Below, piece by piece: positions 52,878-61,341 of a stretch of 64,000 bases of DNA. The position numbers and the translations under genes were made by a program. The notes beneath the pieces were generated by a model, which saw only the letters and a program-made list of their open reading frames with translations, was not told the origin of the DNA and did no database searches. The stretch covers positions 124,001 to 188,000 of the forward strand of contig NZ_CAJNAT010000009.1 in assembly GCF_905220705.1 (NCBI RefSeq), read 5' to 3'. Source of the DNA: Paraburkholderia domus (lineage in GTDB: Bacteria > Pseudomonadota > Gammaproteobacteria > Burkholderiales > Burkholderiaceae). The first letter of the stretch is position 1. Each line of letters opens with the position of its first letter.

Positions 52878-53885
52878 ATGCAAATCGATCTCCCTGTCGT
52901 GTGGGCCGCTATCATCGGACTCGGCGTTTTCATCTACGTGATGCTGGACGGGTTCGATCTCGGCATCGGTCTGCTGTTTCCGTTCTTCGAGGAGAAAGGC
53001 GATCGGCAAGTGATGCTCAATACCATCGCGCCGGTCTGGGACGGTAACGAGACGTTCCTCGTGCTCGGCGGCGCCGGGCTTTACGGGGCGTTCCCCGTGG
53101 TCTATTCGACGCTGCTGCCGGCGAACTATCTGCCGCTGATCCTGATGGTCGTGGGCCTGATCTTCCGCGGGGCAGCCTTCGAACTGCGTGCCAAGGCCGT
53201 GAGGACCCAGCATGCGTGGGATCTCGCCTTCATTGGCGGTTCCGCGCTCGCGGGGCTCTGCCAGGGCATCGTGCTGGGCTCGCTGCTGCAAGGCATCAAG
53301 ATCGTCGATGGTCGTTTCGCCGGCGGCCCGTTCGACTGGCTCTCGCCGTTTAGCCTGTTCTGCGGAATCGGTGTGCTCTGCACGTATGCGACGCTCGGCT
53401 GCGGCTGGCTCATCCTGAAGACCGATGGTGAACTGCAGCGCAAGATACGCGAGGTGATGCGGCCGCTCGTGAGCATCCTGCTCGGGGTGATGGTCATCGT
53501 GAGTCTCTGGACCGTGATCGGCTTGCCGGCGGTGGCGTTTCGCTGGTTCGGGAGCGGCAATCTCGGCTGGTTCCTGCCGGTGCCGATTCTTGTCGTCGCC
53601 TGTGTATGGGGCGTGTTCCGTTCGATTCGGCTGAAGCACGAAGCAACACCGTTCCTTCTCGCGCTCGCGCTGTGCTTTCTCGGCTACAGCGGCTTGCTCA
53701 TCAGCATCTGGCCGAACATCGTTCCGCCGTCCCTGACGATCTGGGAAGCCTCGTCGAGCCACTCGAGCCAGTTGTTCGCACTGGTTGGCACGGTGATTGT
53801 GTTGCCGATCATCCTCGTCTACAACGTGATGCAGTATCGCGTTTTCCGCGGCAAGGTGCGGGAAGGGGACGCCGGCTACCACTGA
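52878..53885 (+). CDS. cydB: Cytochrome bd-type quinol oxidase subunit II
   Basis: The 335-residue protein starts DLPVVWAAIIGLGVFIYVML followed by DGFDLGIGLLFPF, the typical CydB opening, and has WDGNETFLVLGGAGLYGAFP and about eight further helices. It completes the cytochrome bd complex with the preceding gene. A CydX/DUF2474-like small subunit is not directly downstream. A single-helix 49-residue protein of broadly similar character lies 10 kb away at 63448-63597, but a link is speculative. Confidence 0.93.
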   Translation: MQIDLPVVWAAIIGLGVFIYVMLDGFDLGIGLLFPFFEEKGDRQVMLNTIAPVWDGNETFLVLGGAGLYGAFPVVYSTLLPANYLPLILMVVGLIFRGAAFELRAKAVRTQHAWDLAFIGGSALAGLCQGIVLGSLLQGIKIVDGRFAGGPFDWLSPFSLFCGIGVLCTYATLGCGWLILKTDGELQRKIREVMRPLVSILLGVMVIVSLWTVIGLPAVAFRWFGSGNLGWFLPVPILVVACVWGVFRSIRLKHEATPFLLALALCFLGYSGLLISIWPNIVPPSLTIWEASSSHSSQLFALVGTVIVLPIILVYNVMQYRVFRGKVREGDAGYH

Positions 53886-53923
53886 GGGTGACGGCGCAAT
53901 CAGACTACCAAAAAGAGCACATC

Positions 53924-54835
53924 ATGATAGTAAGACCAGGGGAAAACTGGTTCCGGCTGCTGTTTATCTGGAACGGGTCCGTGTTGCAGTCGATTATTCC
54001 GCAGCTGGTGTTCATGGCGATCGTCAGCAGTGTTGCTGTCCTGACGCAAGGGCGCATCTTCGGCGAGAAAATCCCACTTAATACCGCGCCGTTCACGTTA
54101 TTCGGCCTCGCGCTTGCGATCTTCCTTGCGTTCCGCAATAACGCAAGTTACGAGCGGTTCAATGAGGCGCGTCATCTCTGGGGCAGCATCCTGATCTCGG
54201 CGCGCGCGCTGACGTCGCAAATGCTGTGTTACGTGCCACGAGGCGATCACAACGTTCATATGGCGCATACACTGATTGCGACCGTGTATGCGCTGAAGCA
54301 CCAGTTGCGCGGAACCGACCCGACTCCTGATCTCCTGCGCTTTCTTGGACGTACGCGAACCGAGGCATTGCAGCACACCTGCTACAAACCGACGGCGTTG
54401 CTCAATGACATTCGTCGTGACTTCGCCGATCTGCACGTTCGGGGATTGATGTCGGATACGAAGCTCTGGATGGTCGACGCGCAGATCAACGAGCTGGGAC
54501 GGACTGTAGGAGGATGTGAGCGGATCGCATCCACGCCCATTCCGTTTGCCTACAGTGTGCTGCTTCACCGTACCGTCTATGCCTATTGCGTGTTGTTGCC
54601 GTTCGGTCTTGTCGATTCAACGGAATTCTTTACGCCGCTTCTTTGTGTTTTCATTTCGTATACGCTGATTGCGCTCGAAGCGATTGCCAGCGAAGTCGCC
54701 GAGCCGTTTAGTCTCGCACCGAATGCGCTAGCGCTTGACGCCATGACCCGCAACATCGAACGGTCGGTTCTCGAACTATGCGGATGTGAACTTCCCGCCG
54801 AGGTCGTACCGGTGCGCTCGTACCAACTGACTTAG
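53924..54835 (+). CDS. Bestrophin-like (UPF0187) membrane channel
   Basis: A 303-residue membrane protein beginning MIVRPGENWFRLLFIWNGSV, with FTLFGLALAIFLAFRNNASY followed by ERFNEARHLWGS, the bestrophin signature (FRNN-x-SY-x-RF-x-EAR-x-LWG), and P-F-A-Y-S-V-L-L-H near the second pore region. Bacterial bestrophins form pentameric, often cation-permeable channels in the inner membrane. It follows cydB by 38 bases with a weak AAAGAG ribosome site and may be co-transcribed with the oxidase; why is not known. Confidence 0.87.
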   Translation: MIVRPGENWFRLLFIWNGSVLQSIIPQLVFMAIVSSVAVLTQGRIFGEKIPLNTAPFTLFGLALAIFLAFRNNASYERFNEARHLWGSILISARALTSQMLCYVPRGDHNVHMAHTLIATVYALKHQLRGTDPTPDLLRFLGRTRTEALQHTCYKPTALLNDIRRDFADLHVRGLMSDTKLWMVDAQINELGRTVGGCERIASTPIPFAYSVLLHRTVYAYCVLLPFGLVDSTEFFTPLLCVFISYTLIALEAIASEVAEPFSLAPNALALDAMTRNIERSVLELCGCELPAEVVPVRSYQLT

Positions 54836-55077
54836 GGTGCGTTTTTTGACGCATCCGGTCAGTCTGCCCAGTGGTACGCGCGTCTGCCTCGCCGTCGCAC
54901 CGGAGACGACGCATCGAACTGTACCCCTGGAAATCCGTGCAGACTGTGCGTCCCATACGCAGGGCCGACGCACTATCCTGCGAGAAGGTCGTGCACAGAT
55001 CGTCGGCTCTTCCGATCAGAATAAATGACTGCCGTCGCTCTGTATCCCGCCGCACGCCGTCCATTTACGGATAGATC

Positions 55078-56181
55078 GTGAACATCATCGACCACTCTAT
55101 ACTCGCCGATACGGCATCCCGCGATAGCGGATCCGCCGGCGGTGTCACGTCCACGCTCGACAAGCTCAACCGCCCACTGCGGGATTTACGTCTGTCCGTC
55201 ATCGATCAATGCAATTTCCGCTGTACTTACTGCATGCCGCGGGACACCTTCGGCACAGACTACCGGTTCCTGCCGTCTTCGGAACGCCTCTCGTTCGAAC
55301 AGATCCTTAAGCTCGCGAAAGCGTTCGCGCTGCTCGGGGTGGAGAAGATACGCATCACCGGCGGCGAGCCGCTGCTGCGGCGCGGGCTCGAATCCCTGAT
55401 CGAACAGCTCGCGAAACTGACCACCGAAAGCGGCAAACCGATGGAGCTCGCGCTGACAACAAACGGCTCCTTGCTCGCTGCGAGGGCGCGCTCGCTGCGC
55501 GACGCCGGCCTCGGCCGCGTGACGGTGAGCCTTGACGCAGTGGATGACGCTGTATTCCGCCGGATGAGCGACATCGACATGCCCGTGTCGCGGATACTGG
55601 ACGGGATCGAGACCGCGCGTGCAGTGGGACTCGCGCCGATCAAGGTCAACAGCGTGATCGAGCGAGGCGTCAACGACAGCCAGATTCTGCCGCTCGTGCG
55701 GCTGTTCAAGGGCACCGGCGTGGCCGTGCGTTTCATCGAGTATATGGACGTTGGCGGCGCGGCCGGCTGGTCGAATACGAAGGTGATCACGGCTCGCGAG
55801 ACGCGCGACATCGTCGAATCGGCGTTCCCTCTGGTGGCTGTCGTCGTTCGTGAGAAGACGGGCACTGCCGTCAACTATCGCCATGCCGACGGCACAGGCG
55901 AAGTCGGATTCATCGCGAGCGTATCGCAACCCTTCTGCGGATCGTGTTCGCGCGCTCGCGTATCGGCTGACGGTCAATTGTATTCGTGCCTTTTTGCCAC
56001 CCAGGGCACGGACCTCAGGCCCTGGCTCACCGATACCGCCTCGGTCGAGCAGTTGGCAGTGGCCGTCCGCAGCCGGTGGATCCAGCGCGACGACCGCTAT
56101 TCCGAGCTTCGCTCGACCCAGCGCAGGACGGGACCCGGGAAAGTCTATCCGACAGTCCGCATGTCGCTGGTCGGCGGTTGA
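55078..56181 (+). CDS. moaA: GTP 3',8-cyclase, molybdenum cofactor synthesis
   Basis: A 367-residue radical SAM enzyme. The N-terminal cluster C45-x3-C49-x2-C52 (CNFRCTYCMPR), the SAM/TIM-barrel motifs ITGGEPLLR and TTNGSLL, the second cluster C287-C290-C304 (CGSCSRARVS...YSC), and the C-terminal Gly-Gly that inserts into the active site are all present. It converts GTP to 3',8-cH2GTP, the first step of pyranopterin synthesis. The N-terminus is about 25 residues longer than usual. It is a lone moaA, not in a moa operon. Its nearness to the YdeP-type molybdoenzyme suggests it supports that enzyme. Start is a GTG. Confidence 0.9.
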   Translation: MNIIDHSILADTASRDSGSAGGVTSTLDKLNRPLRDLRLSVIDQCNFRCTYCMPRDTFGTDYRFLPSSERLSFEQILKLAKAFALLGVEKIRITGGEPLLRRGLESLIEQLAKLTTESGKPMELALTTNGSLLAARARSLRDAGLGRVTVSLDAVDDAVFRRMSDIDMPVSRILDGIETARAVGLAPIKVNSVIERGVNDSQILPLVRLFKGTGVAVRFIEYMDVGGAAGWSNTKVITARETRDIVESAFPLVAVVVREKTGTAVNYRHADGTGEVGFIASVSQPFCGSCSRARVSADGQLYSCLFATQGTDLRPWLTDTASVEQLAVAVRSRWIQRDDRYSELRSTQRRTGPGKVYPTVRMSLVGG

Positions 56182-56224
56182 CGCCTCGCCAGCCCTCGCG
56201 AAGCAGACTCAGACCAGCGTGCCG

Positions 56225-57652
56225 CTAACGCGCGCACATCGCGACGAGCTTGCCCACGGTAATCACCGCCTGTTCGATTTCGCTCGACCAGGGGCTGCTG
56301 TAATTGAGGCGGATGAAGTTCCGATAGGTCGTCTCCGAGACCGAGAACATGTAGCCAGGTCCGATGGTGATACCCTGGTCGAGAGCGAGGTTGTAGAGCC
56401 GCATCGCGTCGACCTTGAGCGGCAGTTCGATCCACAGCACGTATCCGCCCGCAGGGTTGGACATGCGCGTCCCTTCAGGAAAGAAACGCGAGACGGTTGC
56501 CTTCATCAGGTTGGCCTGCTGCGCATAGGTCCTCCGAACCCTTCGCAGATGATGCTCGTAACCATCGCGCTCAAGGAATTCCGCAATCGCCATTTGCGGA
56601 ATCGTCGGAGAGGTCAGCGTGTTCAGAAATTTGAGTTTCTCGACCTGATCGCGATAACGGCCCGGCAGCGCCCAACCAATCCGGTAGGCTGCCGTGAGCG
56701 TCTTCGAGAAAGAGCCGCAGTGAAGTACCAGCCCCTTCGTATCGAAGGACTTCAACGTGCTTGGGTGCGTGCTGTCGAAGTGCAATTCATTGTAGACACC
56801 GTTCTCGATGACCGGAATGTCCCGCTTCGTCAGGAATTCCACCAGTTCGCGCTTGCGTTCGTCGGGCATCAGAAAACCCAGCGGATTCTGGAAATTCGGC
56901 ATGACCATGCAGGCTTTGATGGTCTGCGACTCCACGATCGAGGCAAGCGCCGCAATATCGATGCCGTGCTCCGGATGAGTCGACACCTCGATCGCTTTCA
57001 TGCCCATCCGTTCGATTGCATGGAGCATCGCGTAGAAGGTCGGTGACTCGACGGCGATCACGTCGCCCGGCTTCGCGACTGCCTGAAGGCACAGATTGAT
57101 CGCCTCAGTCGCGCCGACCGTGATGATGATCTCGTTTGGATCGACGGCCATGCCGTTCTCGAGGTAGCGACGCGCGATCTGGCGCACGAGTGCCGCATTG
57201 CCGGGTGGGAGCGCGTCCGTCACGCCCCAGCGCGTCTTGCCCCGTCCCGCATCGTAAGCGTAGCGGTTGAGCTTTTCGAAGGGAAACAGACCTGGATCGG
57301 GGTAGGGCGAACCGAGCGGCACGGCATCGTCGACACCGATTGAGCGCAAGGTGGAAAGCACTAACCGGCTGACGTCGACCGGCGACGATATCGGGATCGG
57401 TTTCGATGGCCGGAGTTCGAGCGTTTTCCGTTCGCCTCCGACGCCCCGAAAGTTGACGAAATAGCCGGACTGGGGCCTGGCCGTTAGCAAGCCACGGCTC
57501 TCGAGCAGCAAATACGCGCGGATGACCGTCGTCACGCTGAGCCGATGCTGCTGGCTGGTCTGCCGTACGGATGGGAGGCGTTCGCCATGACCGTACACGC
57601 CTTGCCGGATCAGCTTCTCGATGTCGTCGGCAAGCTTCTCATAGAGATTCAT
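56225..57652 (-). CDS. MocR-type regulator (GntR + aminotransferase fold)
   Basis: A 475-residue protein. Residues 1-70 form a GntR winged helix (GERLPSVRQTSQQHRLSVTT), then a linker, then a class I aminotransferase domain with GATEAINLCLQAVAKPGDVI, PNFQNPLG and the PLP-lysine motif SFSKTLTAAYRIGW. MocR proteins use bound PLP as a sensor for amines or vitamin B6 derivatives. The usual Asp that contacts the PLP ring nitrogen (in E-D-D-V-Y) is Asn here (E-N-G-V-Y, near 56808), so PLP chemistry should be weakened. It is divergent from the LysR gene at 57926; its target is unknown. Confidence 0.86.
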   Translation of the reverse strand: MNLYEKLADDIEKLIRQGVYGHGERLPSVRQTSQQHRLSVTTVIRAYLLLESRGLLTARPQSGYFVNFRGVGGERKTLELRPSKPIPISSPVDVSRLVLSTLRSIGVDDAVPLGSPYPDPGLFPFEKLNRYAYDAGRGKTRWGVTDALPPGNAALVRQIARRYLENGMAVDPNEIIITVGATEAINLCLQAVAKPGDVIAVESPTFYAMLHAIERMGMKAIEVSTHPEHGIDIAALASIVESQTIKACMVMPNFQNPLGFLMPDERKRELVEFLTKRDIPVIENGVYNELHFDSTHPSTLKSFDTKGLVLHCGSFSKTLTAAYRIGWALPGRYRDQVEKLKFLNTLTSPTIPQMAIAEFLERDGYEHHLRRVRRTYAQQANLMKATVSRFFPEGTRMSNPAGGYVLWIELPLKVDAMRLYNLALDQGITIGPGYMFSVSETTYRNFIRLNYSSPWSSEIEQAVITVGKLVAMCAR

Positions 57653-57925
57653 CGGACGATTCCCTTAGTGTTTCGCTGCCATAAGTTGTACCGGTCTCTC
57701 CGATGGCTTATACGCGTTCGCGCCGCTGTGCTGCCGCCTGGTGCCGAGATCGTAGCAGAACTGTACTGACGCGAGCCGGCCCGATTTGTGCACTCTACGA
57801 CCGATGGCCCCGCCTTAACCTTTACTCCATCGAACGAACATTGCCTGGTCCCCAAGTTGGGATCTTTCGACGCGTAACGGTTGGTTTGAATTACGCGCGA
57901 TCGGCACACAGGGAGGTTGGGCACC

Positions 57926-58915
57926 ATGAATCTGCTAGAAGCCATGCGTATTTACGTCAGGGTGGTTGAGCGAGAGAGTATCTCCGGCGCGGCGAGGGAC
58001 CTTAATATCGGGCAGCCGGCCGCAAGCGAACGCATCGAGCGGCTCGAGAAGTACCTCGGGTGCCGGCTCCTGCTGCGCAGCGCACGCGCTTTCAATTGCA
58101 CGCCCGAAGGCGTCATCTTCTACGAGCGCAGCAAGCGGATTCTGCACGCCGTGGAACAGGCAGTCGCCGAAGTGTCGAGCGACGAGCAGGATCTGAAGGG
58201 CACGATTCGCATCGCGGCACCTCACTGTTTTGGCGAGACGATCGTGCCGGAGGCGTTGACGCTGGTGCGCGCAGCCTATCCGCAACTGGATCTGGAACTG
58301 GTGCTGAACGACCGGATCGTCGACCTCGTGACGGAGGGCGTAGACATTTCGTTTCGTCTTGGCCAGCTCGGAGAAGGGGCATTCATTGCCCGTCAGCTTG
58401 GTCAGGTCGGACGTGTGCTCGTTGCAGCACCTGGCTATCTGAATCAGCACGGCCCGATCACTGAACCGTCTGAGTTGATGAAACACCCGTTCATCCGGGT
58501 CCAGGGCATGTTCGGCACGGAACAGTTGCCGCTCAGACACATGGCGACCGTGGTGGAGAGTGCGCCGATCCGTACCGCAATCAAGACCAGTCATTGGCGG
58601 CCCATGTATGAAATGATCCTCTCGGGCGCCGGCATCGGGGTGCTGGAAGAGCCGGCGTGTGTCGATGCGCTAGCAGACGGCAGACTGGTCCACGTACTGC
58701 CGGAATTCGAGGTGCTGCCCTTCGATGTGAATGTACTGATCCAGGCGCAACGTCCGGTACCGCCGCGGGTACGGATGATTGTGACGATGTTAAGAAAGTG
58801 CACTTCGGAAATCCTGGAGAGAGTGCACGTCGACTGCGGCGAAGTGACAAGTCGCTTTGAAGTACTTCCCGACGAGGCTGTGTCAGCGCTTCTGAAACCG
58901 TCGTTGCGGGCCTGA
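57926..58915 (+). CDS. LysR-family regulator, copy 1 (left of encapsulin cassette)
   Basis: A 329-residue LysR protein with the helix-turn-helix GAARDLNIGQPAASERIERL and the effector domain GTIRIAAPHCFGETIVPEAL, GVDISFRLGQLGEGAF and SHWRPMYEMILSGAGIGVLE. It belongs to the large group of LysR proteins that often control a neighbouring oxidoreductase. GGGAGG precedes the ATG. It is very similar, at DNA and protein levels, to the LysR at 61342. Together the two flank the encapsulin-peroxidase operon as direct repeats. Confidence 0.88.
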   Translation: MNLLEAMRIYVRVVERESISGAARDLNIGQPAASERIERLEKYLGCRLLLRSARAFNCTPEGVIFYERSKRILHAVEQAVAEVSSDEQDLKGTIRIAAPHCFGETIVPEALTLVRAAYPQLDLELVLNDRIVDLVTEGVDISFRLGQLGEGAFIARQLGQVGRVLVAAPGYLNQHGPITEPSELMKHPFIRVQGMFGTEQLPLRHMATVVESAPIRTAIKTSHWRPMYEMILSGAGIGVLEEPACVDALADGRLVHVLPEFEVLPFDVNVLIQAQRPVPPRVRMIVTMLRKCTSEILERVHVDCGEVTSRFEVLPDEAVSALLKPSLRA

Positions 58916-58994
58916 GCCCCTAAACCGATAGTAGGAATCGGAAATGAACGTGTGGCAGCTTTGACCGGGATCGCTATCTCTTTTAGGCAGAGGG

Positions 58995-59063
58995 CCGGAG
59001 CAAGCGTTCTACATGGTTGGAACGATCGGCGAAGCCTTTGAAAAGGCCAAACCGATCATGTAA
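58995..59063 (+). pseudogene. atpD: 3' remnant of an ATP synthase beta-subunit gene
   Basis: The plus-strand frame reads PEQAFYMVGTIGEAFEKAKP followed by IM and a stop. This is the characteristic last helix of F-type ATP synthase beta subunits (LPEQAFYMVGxIxEAxEKA). Nothing resembling the rest of AtpD lies upstream; the preceding codons diverge at once. A second ATPase operon was probably once here. Only 22 codons remain, so the call rests on one motif. Confidence 0.5.
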
Positions 59064-59083
59064 ATCGATGCATCGTCAGATGC

Positions 59084-59887
59084 TCATTCCGCTTGCGGCA
59101 ACGACACCGACGCCTCGCTCGTCAGCATCAGGAATGTCAGTGTCTCGCACAGATAGAGGCGCACTACCGTGTCGGTATGGCTCACATAACCGATCGACAG
59201 CTCTTCGCCCAGGTGTAACTCGAAATCGCCGCCGCGCATGGATACCACGCTGCCGCCTGCGAGCGCGGGCGCCCAGATGATGTCGCCATTCACGATCCGC
59301 TTGATGTGCTCGATAACCGGATAGCCCTGATCGCGCGCCTCGCCGAGCGCCGTGTACGCATCGGCGCCGAGCAGCACGGAGTAGGGCCCGTCGACACCGG
59401 CAAGCCGCAGCTGTTCGAGCGCATTGCTAATCGTGTTCGGATAGTCGCTGACGTCGGCCGGCAGCGCGAGCGGCGGATTCGACGAGCCTTCGCGAATCCC
59501 GTCTATGTCCGCAGCCTTGTATCCATCGAAGATCGCACGATCTTCGGCATAGGCGAGCTGCTTTGCTGCTTCCTTCGCGGGCTGCCAGTCTGCATCTTTC
59601 GCGCCGCGCACGACGCTGTCGATCGCTTCGCGCTGCAGCTCGAACGGCACCGTCAACTGAACGAGGCGCTTCACCTCGGACAGTTTCGCCGTGACGCCCG
59701 CCTGCGGTGCGGCGATCGCGATCTGGTGCCCCGTGCCGACGCCGGACAGTTCCGTCCCGCCGGGACCCTTGACGTCAACCACCCGACGGCCGGCGACGCT
59801 GCGCTTGAAAGTGCGCGCCACTTCGTCTTCGATCTGCGACCAGGCGGCGCGGGAGATTGGAGCAAGCTCGCGATGCAGGTTATTCAT
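59084..59887 (-). CDS. Encapsulin nanocompartment shell protein (family 1)
   Basis: The 267-residue protein begins MNNLHRELAPISRAAWSQIE, the hallmark of linocin-M18/encapsulin shells, and continues with RVVDVKGPGGTELSGVGTGH, LTVPFELQREAIDSVVRGAK, AEDRAIFDGYKAADIDGIRE and ending FLMLTSEASVSL. It has the HK97 phage-capsid fold and assembles into a roughly 24-nm, 60-subunit compartment. Its start lies inside the last codons of the upstream DyP gene (8-base overlap), with AAGGGAA about 11 bases before the ATG, so shell and cargo are translationally coupled. Confidence 0.93.
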   Translation of the reverse strand: MNNLHRELAPISRAAWSQIEDEVARTFKRSVAGRRVVDVKGPGGTELSGVGTGHQIAIAAPQAGVTAKLSEVKRLVQLTVPFELQREAIDSVVRGAKDADWQPAKEAAKQLAYAEDRAIFDGYKAADIDGIREGSSNPPLALPADVSDYPNTISNALEQLRLAGVDGPYSVLLGADAYTALGEARDQGYPVIEHIKRIVNGDIIWAPALAGGSVVSMRGGDFELHLGEELSIGYVSHTDTVVRLYLCETLTFLMLTSEASVSLPQAE

Positions 59888-60935
59888 GTTGAGAGATTCC
59901 CTTGAGAGAGCCAATATTCAGCGAGCCGTCGTGACGCGGCTCGGCGGACGAAGACGCATCGGACCGCGGCTCGACAGCGGCGGCAGCTTGCGGATCGCGA
60001 TCTGCGAGCGCGTCGAGCAAGGTGGCCGACGGGACGAAGAAGAGGCCGCCCGTGACCGCGCGGCTGTAGTCGAGCAGCCGGTCGTAGTTACCCGGCGGCC
60101 GGCCAACAAACATGTTCTCCATCATCTGCTCGATCGGCTCGGGCGAACGGGCGTAACCGATGAAGTAGGTGCCGAACTCGCCCATGCCGGGGCGGCCGAA
60201 CGGCATGTTGTCACGGAGGATTTTCACTTCCTCGCCGTTCTCGGTGATCGTCGTGAGCGAGCTGTGCGAACACGACGGTTTGACCGCTGCGTCGAGCTCG
60301 ATATCGGCCAGTTTCGTGCGACCGATAATGCGTTCCTGAGTTTCGACCGAAAGCGCGTTCCAGCCATTCATATCGTGCAGGTACTTCTGCACGATGACAT
60401 AACTGCCGTCCTCGAATCCGGGATCTTCGTCGCCGATGAGCGTGGAGTCGACGGCCTTACGCCCCTCCGGATTCTCGGTGCCGTCGACGAAACCCACCAT
60501 GCTGCGCAGATCGAAGTTGCGAAAGCCATGCACTTCGTCGACCACGGAGACCGCATTGCCGAGCCGTCCTACCAGCTGCGTGGCGAGCTCGAAGCAGAGA
60601 TCCATCTGATCCGCGCGGATGTGCAGCAGGATATCGCCCGGCGTACCCACGGCGCGGCGTTCGCCCTCGCCGAATTCTCGAAAGGGGTGCAGGCATGCTG
60701 GGCGCGGGGCGCCGAACAGCGTGTCCCACACGTCGGAGCCGAAGCCGACAACGCACGACAGGTTGCCGGAGGGGACGCGCTTGCCGACGGAGCGCACCAG
60801 GGCGGCAACGTCGCCGCACCACGCGCGCACTTGTTCAGCAAGGTCCTGGTCACCCGTAAAGGTTGCGACGATGAAGATCGCGCTACGGGTGATGTTATTA
60901 CATACGGCTTGCGGTTCTTGAATGTCTTTAGGCAT
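59880..60935 (-). CDS. DyP-type peroxidase, encapsulin cargo
   Basis: A 351-residue dye-decolourising peroxidase of the B class. GFVDG (148-152, catalytic Asp151), proximal haem ligand His224 in KPSCSHSSL and distal Arg241 in ILRDNMPFG are intact. The C-terminal tail (about 315-351) is flexible and ends with the cargo-loading peptide DGSLNIGSLKG (336-346), which binds the inner surface of encapsulin shells. It uses H2O2 to oxidise bulky substrates inside the compartment. ATG at 60935 begins the conserved part; no clear ribosome site is visible, so the start may be used inefficiently. The gene is divergent from the second LysR. Confidence 0.92.
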   Translation of the reverse strand: MPKDIQEPQAVCNNITRSAIFIVATFTGDQDLAEQVRAWCGDVAALVRSVGKRVPSGNLSCVVGFGSDVWDTLFGAPRPACLHPFREFGEGERRAVGTPGDILLHIRADQMDLCFELATQLVGRLGNAVSVVDEVHGFRNFDLRSMVGFVDGTENPEGRKAVDSTLIGDEDPGFEDGSYVIVQKYLHDMNGWNALSVETQERIIGRTKLADIELDAAVKPSCSHSSLTTITENGEEVKILRDNMPFGRPGMGEFGTYFIGYARSPEPIEQMMENMFVGRPPGNYDRLLDYSRAVTGGLFFVPSATLLDALADRDPQAAAAVEPRSDASSSAEPRHDGSLNIGSLKGISQHE

Positions 60936-61341
60936 CGGATTGAATGGGGATAAACCGTCATTGATTCCAGGAATGGAGCGAATGCCTCTCCGCCTTCGTA
61001 ATTGCCTGCCTGAGGTACCCGAGATGTTATACCGGCCAGGCACCTTATGGAAAGTGCACAAAGGCCTTCAGTGAGTTCGAATGCGGCGTCTCGAAGCCGG
61101 ACTGACGATCAGATTGCGTTTCGCATGCTCGCTGGCTGACATCGTGCAAAGCGCCGTCAGGCGAGGTCGTGCGCCGATAGCGTTGGACATCATTTTGTCG
61201 CAAATGTCTGCCTCTCCTTCAATACTTCATATCGGGCCCGGCGGCCTTTTATTCTCCTGTCATATCGTTACCATCCGTTTATCCGCTGACGCTAATAAGG
61301 CGGTGTCAAATAATTCGCATTGCGAATGGAGGTTGGGTGCG
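60936..61341. other. Divergent promoter region between DyP and the second LysR
   Basis: About 405 bases. Frames extending both flanking genes into this region lack conservation with family members. It should hold the promoters of the DyP-encapsulin operon and of the LysR fusion gene, plus LysR binding sites. A perfect palindrome lies at 61313-61327. Confidence 0.45.
61313..61327. promoter_or_regulatory. Palindrome overlapping the second LysR ribosome site
   Basis: ATTCGCA-T-TGCGAAT is a perfect 7+1+7 palindrome that ends just before the GGAGG of the LysR gene at 61342. It may be a repressor or autoregulatory operator, or a hairpin that modulates ribosome access. Nothing comparable precedes the left LysR copy. 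Confidence 0.45.

Noticed and set aside
54836..55077. Possible molybdenum-cofactor riboswitch upstream of moaA
   Set aside because: The region is the right length but I could not trace the conserved helices by eye; only a short TGCGT/ACGCA hairpin is visible.
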